Shown here piece after piece: positions 8,467 to 16,940 of a DNA stretch of 64,000 nucleotides. The translations under genes were made by a program, and so were the position numbers. The stretch covers positions 1,042,289 to 1,106,288 of the forward strand of contig JODP01000006.1 in NCBI GenBank assembly GCA_000719025.1, in the 5' to 3' direction. Origin of the DNA: Kineosporia aurantiaca JCM 3230. Lineage in GTDB: Bacteria; Actinomycetota; Actinomycetes; Actinomycetales; Kineosporiaceae. Numbering within the stretch: position 1 is the first letter of the stretch; every line of letters begins with the position of its first letter. The notes below the pieces were generated by a model. That model saw only the letters and a program-made list of their open reading frames with translations. It searched no databases and was not told the DNA's origin.

Positions 8467-9798
8467 TCAGCCGGGCTCGACCACCGAGGCGTCGAACTCC
8501 GGCAGCCACTGCCCCAGCACCCAGGGCACCGGCACGTCCCCGTCGATCTGGCAGAGCACCGCGATCCCGCCCAGCCAGACCCGGTGGATCAGCAGGTACT
8601 CGGGCGGCAGGTTGAGCTTCAGCCCCATCGTCCAGTCCGGCCGCCGCACGTCGTTGACGTAGGCGAACAGCGAGCGCATCCAGGCCCGCTCGAACCGCCA
8701 GGTCGGGTGCCGGATCGGCTCCAGGAACGGGCTCAGGTAGGTGAGCAGGGCGTCCCCGTCGATGGTGATCGAGGACTTGATGAAGCCCAGCTCACGCAGT
8801 CCCTCCACGACCGCCTCCGACTCCCCGGCCAGGGCCAGGGTGAGCAGCCGGCCCATCTCCGGCGGCATGCCCTCGGGCAGTCGCTTGACCGCGCCGAAGT
8901 CGAGGATCCCGAACCGGCCGTCGTCCAGCAGGCGGTAGTTGCCCGGGTGCGGGTCGGCGTGCAGCAGACCGGCCCGGGCCGGCCCGGCCAGCAGGAACTC
9001 CATGTACCGGCGGGCGCCCAGGTCGCGCTCCTCCTGGGTGCCCTCGGCGATCAGCCGGGACAGCGGCACCCCGTCCAGCCACTCGCTGACGATCACGTGC
9101 TCGCTGCTGGCCAGCACCTCGGGGATGGCGAAGACCGGGTCGCCGCGGAACGCCTTGGCGAACCGGGCCTGGGTCTTGGCCTCGAGCGTGTAGTCCAGCT
9201 CCTCGACCATCCGGGCCTTGAGCTCGTCCAGGATCGGTTTGACGTCCAGCCCGGGGATCCACCCGGCGGCGATCCGGCCGACCCGGGTGACCTGGTTCAG
9301 GTCCGAGATCAGGGCCGCCCCGGCGCCCGGGTACTGGATCTTCACCGCCACCGCCCGGCCGTCCCGCCAGACCGCGCGGTGCACCTGACCGATCGAGGCG
9401 GCCGCGGCCGGCTGGTCCTCGAAACTGCGGAACTTGCTGGTGCGCCAGCGCGGTCCGAGCTGCTCGGCCAGCACCTTGTGCACGGTGGCGGCGGGCAGCG
9501 GGGGCGCCGCGTCCTGCAGCTTGGTCAGCATGGCCCGGTAGGGGGCGGCGACCTCCTCCGGCAGGGCGGCCTCGAAGACGCTCAGCGCCTGGCCGAACTT
9601 CATCGCCCCGCCCTTGAGCTCGCCCAGCACCCGGAACAGCTGCTCCGCGGTGCGGGCCTGCATCTCGGCCGCGACCAGCTCGGCCGGCCGCCCGCCGAGG
9701 CGTTTGCCGACCCCGAGAGCGGTTCGCCCGGCTGCGCTCAACGGGAGGGCCGCGAGCTTCGCCGTCCGGGTGACCGCCCAACGCGGCAGATCTGTCAC
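8467..9798 (-). CDS. AarF/ABC1/UbiB family kinase-like protein
   Basis: Atypical protein-kinase-fold ATPase, 443 aa. It has the family KxGQ motif (K67-F-G-Q70) and the Ala-rich nucleotide loop (131-135) that replaces the Gly-rich loop. It also has the VAVKIQYPG lysine (K153), the catalytic-loop HADPHPGN and the metal-binding ILDFGAVKRL. UbiB/COQ8 members support isoprenoid-quinone metabolism or lipid homeostasis; the actinobacterial substrate is not known. It is next to whiB7 as in M. tuberculosis (Rv3197). ATG at 9798. Confidence 0.9.
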   Translation of the reverse strand: MTDLPRWAVTRTAKLAALPLSAAGRTALGVGKRLGGRPAELVAAEMQARTAEQLFRVLGELKGGAMKFGQALSVFEAALPEEVAAPYRAMLTKLQDAAPPLPAATVHKVLAEQLGPRWRTSKFRSFEDQPAAAASIGQVHRAVWRDGRAVAVKIQYPGAGAALISDLNQVTRVGRIAAGWIPGLDVKPILDELKARMVEELDYTLEAKTQARFAKAFRGDPVFAIPEVLASSEHVIVSEWLDGVPLSRLIAEGTQEERDLGARRYMEFLLAGPARAGLLHADPHPGNYRLLDDGRFGILDFGAVKRLPEGMPPEMGRLLTLALAGESEAVVEGLRELGFIKSSITIDGDALLTYLSPFLEPIRHPTWRFERAWMRSLFAYVNDVRRPDWTMGLKLNLPPEYLLIHRVWLGGIAVLCQIDGDVPVPWVLGQWLPEFDASVVEPG

Positions 9799-9867
9799 GT
9801 CGTCATTCTCCCTTCTCGTCCCCTCCGGCGCGCGCCCGCATCGCCCCCGGGCGGTCGCGGATCCGGT

Positions 9868-10911
9868 TCAGTGGCAGCCGCAGGCCGGATGCAGCGGCCA
9901 CGCGCGGCGGGCGACCAGGCCGTCCGGCAGTTCCACCTCGAGCGTGGCGCCCACCGCGGCCGGCACCGTCATCCCGTCCAGATGGGCCAGCACCTGCAAC
10001 GTCGCCAACCCGGCGGCCAGGCCGGAACTGGCCGTCTCCTCGGCCTCCTCGCCCTCCTGGGTCTGGAGGTCGCCGAGCAGCCGGGGCCAGTCCGGATCGC
10101 GGTCCTCCCGATGCAGATCCAGGCAGCGCAGGCAGGGGCTGCGACCGGGCCGGACCAGCGGCCCGACCACCACGCTGTCCTCCAGGACGACCACAGCCAG
10201 ATGCGGGACGTCCGCGCTGAGCAGGGAATCGGCCCGGATCGCGTCGGCGGTGCCGTGGTCGATCAGGACGACCAGATCGGGCCGGGGGTCCGCCGCCGGC
10301 GCGGGACGCCCGGGGTTCGGCCCGGGGTGCGGATGGCCGCCGGCCCGACGCACCACGTCCTGCCCGACCGCCTGGCGGGAACGCCCGAGGTCGGGGAGCC
10401 CGGCCCCGGCCGGGGCCAGATCGGCGGCGGTGACCCGTCCCGGGTCCTGCACCAGCACGGTGCCGACCCCGGCCGCGGCCAGGGTGGCGGCCAGCGAACA
10501 GCCCAGCCGCCCGGCCCCGTGAACCACCACCTGGCGGCTCGCCCGGGCGGTCAGAAGGCGCCAGCCGTCGCCGGCCCGGGGATGCACCACGGACCAGATC
10601 GCCGCGTCCGGGGCGAGCCGGGACGCGTTGGGGCCCAGCCGGCCCGGGCCCGGAGTGCCCGGACCGGAGGAGGACAGGACGCCGCGCCGGCCGAGGATCC
10701 GGACCAGGGCCCGCCCGCGTTCGGGATCGCCGTACGCGGACAGGACACCGGGGACGGACGGGTCGATGCCGTGCCGGAGGGCCTCGACCAGCGGGGCGTC
10801 CTGCGGGGTGAGACCGGTGATCACGGTGCCGCGGCGCCGGGAGAGACCGATCTGCAGCGTGCCCGGATCCCGCCAGACCCGCCGGAAGCCCGGCTTGAGA
10901 CGTATGCGCAC
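9868..10911 (-). CDS. ThiF/E1-like family protein
   Basis: A 347-aa protein with an N-terminal domain of about 130 residues and a Rossmann-like core starting VVVHGAGRLGCSLAATLAAAG (the E1/ThiF GxGxxG region, near 140). A later PCLRCLDLHREDRDPDW carries the first zinc C-x2-C, and the C-terminal C-G-C-H is the second ligand pair. Homologs in this conserved block are often labelled adenylyltransferase or TOMM leader-binding protein. No azole-peptide genes are present, so such a role is not supported. The core lacks an obvious catalytic Arg/Cys set. Starts at ATG 10911. Confidence 0.75.
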   Translation of the reverse strand: MRIRLKPGFRRVWRDPGTLQIGLSRRRGTVITGLTPQDAPLVEALRHGIDPSVPGVLSAYGDPERGRALVRILGRRGVLSSSGPGTPGPGRLGPNASRLAPDAAIWSVVHPRAGDGWRLLTARASRQVVVHGAGRLGCSLAATLAAAGVGTVLVQDPGRVTAADLAPAGAGLPDLGRSRQAVGQDVVRRAGGHPHPGPNPGRPAPAADPRPDLVVLIDHGTADAIRADSLLSADVPHLAVVVLEDSVVVGPLVRPGRSPCLRCLDLHREDRDPDWPRLLGDLQTQEGEEAEETASSGLAAGLATLQVLAHLDGMTVPAAVGATLEVELPDGLVARRAWPLHPACGCH

Positions 10912-11186
10912 GAATTTCCCCCCATCGACCCGAGCAGGGTGTCAGGCGGGGTGCGGTCGTGCGGAGCACCGTACACAGGGACGGCACTGCCTGTGGATAA
11001 CTGGTGGAGCACTGATCATGTGATGGTCGCCGGTGGCGGCCAGGACCTGGGTCTGAAGTCCCGGCGCGCGCCACCGCCGCATTCGGGTCACCCGCGGCAG
11101 CGCTGCGGGTCGCCCGATGTCGAGCCAGTCGTCGTCAGCGGGTCACGCGGCCCTCGACGGGCCCCACGACCGCCTGAACGTGCTGG
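10912..11186. other. Intergenic region with one DnaA-type 9-mer
   Basis: TGTGGATAA (10992-11000, minus-strand TTATCCACA) is a perfect DnaA box. A lone CTGATCATG occurs at about 11022. Otherwise nothing is recognised. Confidence 0.4.
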
Positions 11187-11342
11187 TCAGGCCTTACCGA
11201 GGATGCGGTTGAGGTTCGTCCCGCAGACCGGGCAGGTGCCCTTGGCCATGCGACGGCCGTTGGTCTCCACGACCTTGCCCTCGGCCTGACGCTTCTCCTT
11301 GCACTTCACGCAGTAGAACTCGCCACTGTAGGTGTCCGACAT
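11187..11342 (-). CDS. DUF5679-type small zinc-ribbon protein
   Basis: A 51-aa protein with two C-x2-C knuckles (YCVKCKEKR and GTCPVCGTNLNR), a compact zinc ribbon widespread in actinobacteria. The ATG at 11342 has AGGAG 6-7 nt upstream (rev. strand). A -10-like TAGTGT at about 11461 on the minus strand may serve it. Function unknown; the basic RMAKG segment would suit RNA or ribosome binding, which is inference. Confidence 0.88.
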   Translation of the reverse strand: MSDTYSGEFYCVKCKEKRQAEGKVVETNGRRMAKGTCPVCGTNLNRILGKA

Positions 11343-11745
11343 GTTCGCTCCTGTTGCGGGTTGTGAGTGGGGTCTGCACGCATCGACCGCTCGTGACGAG
11401 GCGGTGCCCTGACTGGGCGTGACGCCTTTCGCAGCGACTCCCCGGCCCGGTCGGGAGGTCACACTAGCCCAGCACGCGGGTTGTGCCTGCGTAGACGGCT
11501 AATCGGCGCGCCGGGAGGGCACCCTTGGGCGGCAAGATGTCGGTTTTGTAACGGCTCGTCCGGTACTCGCAGTTAGAACTGCCACACGCTCGGAGGCCAC
11601 GAAAAAGGGGCCCCGGGTCGATCACCGTGCGCCTTCCCCAGCGCGCGAAGATCGTTACCCGGAGCCCTGACGATCACGCTAGAAGCTGCTGGCCGCCGCG
11701 TCAATCGGAATGGACGTGCAGGGCTGCACCGGTTGTGCACCGGCC

Positions 11746-11787
11746 TGTGGACAACCCTGTGGACAACGGGGTGACGCCTGTGGATAT
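11746..11787 (-). promoter_or_regulatory. Cluster of three DnaA boxes
   Basis: TGTGGACAA at 11746-11754 and 11758-11766 (TTGTCCACA on the minus strand, the actinobacterial DnaA-box consensus) and TGTGGATAT at 11779-11787 lie within 42 bp, all in one orientation. They sit in the 430-bp gap between the zinc-ribbon gene and the metallopeptidase. No dnaA, dnaN or rnpA is nearby, so this is not the usual oriC context. Confidence 0.6.
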
Positions 11788-11912
11788 GTCCGGAATCGTC
11801 CGCGGGTCGCCGTCCCGGCCGACCGTTCGGCGCGCGATTTTTTGGTGCAGTTGTGTGATCAGGTGGTCGCGGAAGGAAGATTCCGTGAGGGTTGGCCGGG
11901 TACGGTGCGGAG

Positions 11913-12641
11913 GTGGCCAATAGCACGCCGGAACCGGCAGACGATCCGCAGGTCGAGGTGCGCAGAAGCGGACGGCGTCGCAGCACGGTCACGGCCTATC
12001 GCGAGGGCGGCCGGACGGTGGTCCTCATCCCGGCGCGGTTCACCCGCACCCAGGAGCGCGAGTGGGTGCAGCGGATGCTCGAGCGGCTCTCCGCCCAGGA
12101 GCGCCGCCGGCGGCCGGGCGACGACGAGCTGATGACCCGGGCGATCACCCTGAACGAGCGGCACCTGCGTGGCCTGGCCACCCCGGCCAGCGTGACCTGG
12201 GTGCAGAACCAGAACACCCGCTGGGGCTCGTGCACCCCGGCCGACCGCTCGATCCGGCTGAGCACCCGGCTGCTGGGCATGCCCAACTGGGTGCTCGACT
12301 ACGTGCTGCTGCACGAGCTGGCGCACCTGATCGAGCCCGGCCACGGCCCGGACTTCTGGTCGCTGCTGGACACCTATCCGCGCACCGAGCGGGCCCGGGG
12401 CTTCCTCGAGGGCTTTTCGGCCGCCCGCGACCTGCCGGCCGACGACAACCCGCCCGGCTCCTCGCCGGCCGACAATCCGGCCGACCACGCCGCCCACGCC
12501 GATCAGGACGACGACGAGGAGGGCCCGGGAGCCACCGAGCCGGAGACCGATGTGGACGACGAGGACGTGGACGACATCCTCCAGGTCGGTCCCGCCGGGT
12601 CGGAAGGCACCGCCCCGCGTCCTCGTCAGACGTCCGCCTAG
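11913..12641 (+). CDS. M48/YgjP-like metallopeptidase
   Basis: Zinc metallopeptidase of the YgjP (DUF45) type, 242 aa. The active site is H-E-L-A-H with a third ligand downstream in EPGHGPDFW, preceded by QNTRWGSCTPADRSIRLS, the conserved strand-turn of this family. The C-terminal 70 residues are acidic and low complexity (DDDEEGPGATEPETDVDDED). GTG at 11913 is preferred: TACGGT (11901-11906) lies 6 nt before it, which suggests a leaderless transcript. A TTG at 11892 would add seven residues. It is convergent with the NUDIX gene. Confidence 0.85.
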   Translation: MANSTPEPADDPQVEVRRSGRRRSTVTAYREGGRTVVLIPARFTRTQEREWVQRMLERLSAQERRRRPGDDELMTRAITLNERHLRGLATPASVTWVQNQNTRWGSCTPADRSIRLSTRLLGMPNWVLDYVLLHELAHLIEPGHGPDFWSLLDTYPRTERARGFLEGFSAARDLPADDNPPGSSPADNPADHAAHADQDDDEEGPGATEPETDVDDEDVDDILQVGPAGSEGTAPRPRQTSA

Positions 12642-12657
12642 ACCGCCCCGGAGCTGC

Positions 12658-13209
12658 TCAGGACCTGCTCAGGACCTGACTGGCTCGGTGGATCAGCTCG
12701 GGCACGCCGGAGGCGAGCTCGGAGGGCAGCTCACCCACCGGCCACCACCGGACCTGGGGCGACTCGTCGCTCGGAGTGGGGTCTACGACGTCCGCGATCA
12801 GCAGGTACTGCACGTCCAGGTGCCAGTCGACGACGCCGGGCGCGCACGGCGCCGGGTGCCGGGAGAGCAGGACCGGAGCCCCGATCACCCGACCGGTCAG
12901 CCCGGTCTCCTCCGCCACCTCCCGGGCCGCCGCGGCGGCCCCGCTCACGTCTTCCGGCTCGAAATGACCGCCTGGTTGCACCCAGAGCCGCATCTTGTGG
13001 TGAAAAACCAGGCAGGTCTGCGTGCCGTCCGGGCTCATCACCGCGGCGGAGGCGGTCAGATGCGCGGGTGCCTGCTCCCGACGCAGCAGACCGGCTCCCG
13101 CGTTGGCCAGCAGCGCCAGCCAGGCGGTCTGCTCGAAGCGCTCGTCCGGGCCCTCCGGCTGGGCGCTGCGCAGGGCCGCACCCACGTCCTCCAGCAGAAG
13201 GTCGCTCAC
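12658..13209 (-). CDS. NUDIX hydrolase
   Basis: A 183-aa pyrophosphohydrolase-fold protein. The box runs GGHFEPED then REVAEETGL. The catalytic R-E-x2-E-E is intact, but the spacer between the first Glu and the Arg is about two residues longer than the G-x5-E-x7-R-E consensus. The substrate cannot be predicted. The ATG at 13209 overlaps the stop of the metalloprotease gene in ATGA, so the two are co-translated. It is a conserved neighbour of this metalloprotease in actinobacteria. Confidence 0.88.
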   Translation of the reverse strand: MSDLLLEDVGAALRSAQPEGPDERFEQTAWLALLANAGAGLLRREQAPAHLTASAAVMSPDGTQTCLVFHHKMRLWVQPGGHFEPEDVSGAAAAAREVAEETGLTGRVIGAPVLLSRHPAPCAPGVVDWHLDVQYLLIADVVDPTPSDESPQVRWWPVGELPSELASGVPELIHRASQVLSRS

Positions 13210-14762
13210 TTCTCCCCGTCGCCCTCAGCGGCCGGGCCGTCGTCCAGCCCGCCCTCGAGCATCCGCTCCAGCTCCGCGTCCATGCTGTCGGCCTGGGTCT
13301 CCACCCGGGCGAAACCCTCCGGGTCGGCGAACGCGGCCTCGTCCGGCGCGATGTCCGGGTGCGCCCAGAGCGCGTCCCGCCCGGTCGCCCCGCGGGCCGC
13401 GGTCAGCGCCGACCACACGGCCGCCGCCTCCCGCAGCCGCCGGGGCCGCAGCTCCAGCCCGACCAGCGAGGCGAAGGTGTGCTCGGCCGGCCCACCCGCG
13501 GCCCGGCGCCGGCGGATCGTCTCCTGCAGCGCCGAGGCGTGCGGCAGCGAGTGCCGGGCGGCCTCGTCCACCACCGTGTCGACCCAGCCCTCGACCAGGG
13601 CCAGCGCGGTCTCCAGCCGGTCCAGCGCGGCCTGCTGCTGCGGGGTGCGCTCCGGCTCGAAGATGTCCGAGGCCAGGGCCGCCTGCATGGCCTGCGGGTC
13701 GGTCGGGTCGATCTCCCGGATCGCCGACTCGATCTGCTCGGTGTCGATCACGATGCCGCGGGCGTACTCCTCGACCGTGGCCAGCAGGTGCGCCCGCAGC
13801 CAGGGCACCCCGGCGACCAGCCGGGCGTGGGCCGCCTCGCGCAGCGCCAGGTAGAGCCGGACCTCGTCCTCCTCCAGCCCCAGGCCGGCGCCGAACTCGG
13901 CCAGGTTCACCGGGATCAGCGCGACCCGGCCGGCCGGGAGCAGGGGCAGGCCGACGTCGCCGCCGCCGATCACCTCGCGGGAGAGCCCGCCCAGGGCCTG
14001 GCCGAGCTGGGCGCCGAAGAACGTGCCGCCCATCTTCCGCATCATCGGCAGGGCGTTGCCGAGCATTCCGCGCATCTCCGGCGGGGCCTGCTCGGTGAGG
14101 GCCTTGGCCATCGCCTCGCCCACGCTGTTGGCCACCGGCTCGACCACGATCTTCCACACCCCGAGGGTGTTCTCGATCCACTCGGCCCGGCTCCAGGCCT
14201 CGGTCCGTGCGGTCGCCGCGGGCAGGTCGGACACCCGGTCGAGCCACAGGTCGGCGGTGCGCAGGGCCTCGGCCACCTTGCGGTGCTGAGCCTCCCCGAC
14301 GCTCGGGTCGCCGCCCTCGGCCGCCGCCTGGCGGGCCACGTTGGTGGCCAGTTCCCAGTTCACCGCGCCGTCGCCGCCGGCCGTCATCATCTGCTGCACC
14401 GAGCTGAGCATGGCCTGCAGGGCCTGCGGGTCGTCCGGCATGCCGGGCAGGTTGAGCAGGCCCGGCGGCAGGTTGCCGAGGTTGCCGAGCAGGTCCGGCG
14501 GCAGGCCGGCGCCCGCACCCTCGCCGCCCATGAAGGCGGCGAACAACCCGGCCAGCGGGTCCTGCGGCTCGTCCTCGCCGGGCCGCGGGCTGCCTCCGCC
14601 GCCGGTTGGCAGGTCGGAGCCGAAACCGATGCGCGGCCCGGTGCCCCGGCGCGGCTCTTCCGGCTTCGGGTTCTCGTCCTGCGGCGGGTTCTGGTCGCGG
14701 CCCTCGTCGTCGCGGGGGCCTTCGGACTCAGCGTCCCGGCCGTCCCGGTTTCCCTCGCTCAT
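13206..14762 (-). CDS. Zinc-dependent metalloprotease-like protein (DUF2342 family)
   Basis: A 518-aa protein. Residues 1-75 are charged and disordered (EPRRGTGPR and Gly/Pro/Asp runs); the remainder is the conserved core. A REAAHARL segment within EEDEVRLYLALREAAHARL is the presumed metal-binding helix of this family. Homologs (Rv3195-like) occur in nearly all actinobacteria in this same block and remain functionally undefined. The ATG at 14762 has GGGAG about 9 nt upstream; the longer frame further upstream lacks support. It precedes the NUDIX gene in a two-gene operon. Confidence 0.85.
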   Translation of the reverse strand: MSEGNRDGRDAESEGPRDDEGRDQNPPQDENPKPEEPRRGTGPRIGFGSDLPTGGGGSPRPGEDEPQDPLAGLFAAFMGGEGAGAGLPPDLLGNLGNLPPGLLNLPGMPDDPQALQAMLSSVQQMMTAGGDGAVNWELATNVARQAAAEGGDPSVGEAQHRKVAEALRTADLWLDRVSDLPAATARTEAWSRAEWIENTLGVWKIVVEPVANSVGEAMAKALTEQAPPEMRGMLGNALPMMRKMGGTFFGAQLGQALGGLSREVIGGGDVGLPLLPAGRVALIPVNLAEFGAGLGLEEDEVRLYLALREAAHARLVAGVPWLRAHLLATVEEYARGIVIDTEQIESAIREIDPTDPQAMQAALASDIFEPERTPQQQAALDRLETALALVEGWVDTVVDEAARHSLPHASALQETIRRRRAAGGPAEHTFASLVGLELRPRRLREAAAVWSALTAARGATGRDALWAHPDIAPDEAAFADPEGFARVETQADSMDAELERMLEGGLDDGPAAEGDGEK

Positions 14763-15281
14763 GGCTTTGTCTCCCTCGCTGACGATCGACCCGGCCGCCG
14801 TCGTCCGGTGCTGCCTACCCCGGGACAGCTCCAGCGTCGCTCTCCAGAGTCGCACCGAATCGGGGACGACACAGTCGGGCGCACCGGCCGCGGTCCGGGG
14901 TGGTCCGCATGATCCTGCCCGATCCTGCCCGGTCCGCGACGACGGCGTCCGACCGGGGTGAGCTCGTGCAGTCTCGTGCAGTAGAGCTTCCAACGCCCGG
15001 GACACCGAGATCGAGCCAGGATCCGCCCTGGGCGAAAGATTTCCCTCTCACCGACCGTCGAACTGTGCTCCGGTCGGCTGCGGTCCTGGGCCGTCGGAAC
15101 TCCCCTCACAGCGACTTCATGGGTGCGAAGTGCGACCTCACAGGGCACAGCGCGGTTTCGGCCCAGAGGGCGGGGTAGAAGCGAAATGAGGGATGTTTGA
15201 GCGCCCGGTGAGGGGGTACCGACGCTGTTGTGCGGCCTACCCGGGGTGCCAGGAATCGTCGGGTGATGATGGGATTCCCCC
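14763..15281. other. 519-bp intergenic region between divergent genes
   Basis: This is the upstream region of the minus-strand metalloprotease and the plus-strand SDR gene. A short direct repeat CTCGTGCAGT occurs twice near 14965-14985. I see no tRNA, ORF or clear hairpin. Confidence 0.4.
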
Positions 15282-16940
15282 GTGACCCCGAAACGCCGCC
15301 CTCGCCTCGTGCCCGGATCTGCCGGGCGGACGGGTCCAGGCGTGATCGCGGTCACCGGCGCCGCGGGGCCGACGGGTCGTGCTCTCATCCGTGCGCTACT
15401 CGGCCGGATGAGTGAAACCGGCGGTCCGCAGCGGGTGATCGCGATCGATACCCCCGAACGGATCGAGCGGCTGGTCCTCCCGCGCCCGCTGAGAGCGCCC
15501 GAACCCCCGGCCGAGGAGCCGGCCGACGCCGAAGCGGCGGAACCGGCCGCACCAGGCCTGGAGTACCGGGCCGAGGGCCCGGTCCCGGCCCGGCGCGAAC
15601 CGCTCAGCGACGAACCGCCACACCTCGAACCCCCGCATCTCGAACCCCCGGAACCCACGCTCGTCGAACTCGCGCCCCTCGATCCGGACGCCGCCGCCGT
15701 TACCCGGCCGCCCACGTCCCCGGAATCCCCGGAACGGACCGATGACCCGGCCCCCGACGATCCGGCCGGCCCCCGCCCGCGCCGCCGTTCCTATCTCCCC
15801 TCGGGGCTCACCTCGAACCTGCCCGGAATCCGGCGGGAGCCGAGGGAGTCCAAGGAGGAAGCCGATCCGGAGGCGGAGAGGAAGCCGGACAAGAAGGCCG
15901 CCAAAAAGGCCGAGAAACCCGAGCCGGACGAGCCCCGGGCCGTTCCCGAACTGGGCATCGTGCCCGGTCAGGACTCCGGAGTGGACTGGCGCGGGGCCGA
16001 CATCTCCTCGCCCGACGTGGTCACCGCGCTGGTCGACGCCGACATCGTGATCCACCTGTCCACCGCCGACGACCTGGCCCAGGCGGTCAGCGGGAAGGCC
16101 GCCGACCGCCGGTTGCGCGCGGTCCGTACGGCGCAGGCCGTCAGCATGGCCGCCGCCGCGGTCGGAGCTCGCCGTCTGGTCAGCGTCACCAGCGCGATGG
16201 TGCTCGGCGCCCGCCCGGACAACCCGGTGCCCTTGGCGGACGACGCGACCTGCCGGGCCGATCCGGACGACGGGCTGGTCGGCGATCTGCTCGAGGTCGA
16301 ACGGGTGCTGGAGCGGATCCCGCGGGTGCACCCGGGCCTGGCCTTCACCCTGATCCGCCCGGCGGCGCTGGTCGGCCCGGGGGTGGACACCGCCGTCACC
16401 CGGCACTTCGAGGCACCCCGTCTGCTGGTGCTGCGGGGGGCCGGGACGCGCTGGCAGTTCTGCCACGTGGAGGACCTGGCCGACGCGATCTGGACGGTGG
16501 TCACGGCCGGGATCGACGGCCCGCTGACGGTCGGGGCGGACGACTCGATGGACGAGACCGAGGTCGAGACGATCAGCGGGATGCGGCGCCTCGAGGTGCC
16601 CGCCGGTCTGGCCTTCAGCACCGCCGAAAGACTGCACCGGGTAGGGGTTCTGAACACTCCGGCGAGCGAGCTGGCGTACGTCGTGCACCCCTGGGTGATC
16701 GGGTCCGCCCGGCTGCTGGCCGCGGGCTGGCGGCCGAGACACGACAACGAGTCCTGCCTCAAAGGTCTGCTCGACGATCAGCGCCGTCGGCGCGCTTCCC
16801 CCGGGCGGCGGGTGAACGGAAGGGACGCGGCCGCGATGGGTGCCGCGGGGGCGGCCGTGGCCCTGCTGGGTACCGCGGCGATCGTCCGTCAGGCCAGGTC
16901 GCGTCAGTCCAAACGTCGTCGCTCTACCCTTGACCCGTGA
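15282..16940 (+). CDS. NAD-dependent epimerase/dehydratase-like (SDR) protein with a disordered insert
   Basis: A 552-aa protein. It opens with an SDR dinucleotide motif T25-G-A-A-G-P-T-G32, but a Pro/Glu/Arg-rich, low-complexity insert of about 170 residues (about 56-225) separates this first beta-alpha unit from the rest. The fold resumes at DWRGADISSPDVVTALV and continues VIHLS, SVTSAMVLGA and FTLIRPAALVGPG. The usual YxxxK is not evident, so catalysis is doubtful. The C-terminus has a hydrophobic stretch (AAAMGAAGAAVALLGTAAIV) followed by basic residues, possibly a membrane anchor. GTG at 15282. It overlaps the PDZ protease in GTGA. Confidence 0.8.
   Translation: MTPKRRPRLVPGSAGRTGPGVIAVTGAAGPTGRALIRALLGRMSETGGPQRVIAIDTPERIERLVLPRPLRAPEPPAEEPADAEAAEPAAPGLEYRAEGPVPARREPLSDEPPHLEPPHLEPPEPTLVELAPLDPDAAAVTRPPTSPESPERTDDPAPDDPAGPRPRRRSYLPSGLTSNLPGIRREPRESKEEADPEAERKPDKKAAKKAEKPEPDEPRAVPELGIVPGQDSGVDWRGADISSPDVVTALVDADIVIHLSTADDLAQAVSGKAADRRLRAVRTAQAVSMAAAAVGARRLVSVTSAMVLGARPDNPVPLADDATCRADPDDGLVGDLLEVERVLERIPRVHPGLAFTLIRPAALVGPGVDTAVTRHFEAPRLLVLRGAGTRWQFCHVEDLADAIWTVVTAGIDGPLTVGADDSMDETEVETISGMRRLEVPAGLAFSTAERLHRVGVLNTPASELAYVVHPWVIGSARLLAAGWRPRHDNESCLKGLLDDQRRRRASPGRRVNGRDAAAMGAAGAAVALLGTAAIVRQARSRQSKRRRSTLDP

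Noticed and set aside
9868..10911. Azole-peptide (TOMM) biosynthesis locus
   Set aside because: Only an E1-like protein is present; no cyclodehydratase, dehydrogenase or precursor peptide nearby.
11463..11912. Chromosomal origin
   Set aside because: Only three or four DnaA boxes and no dnaA, dnaN or AT-rich unwinding element.
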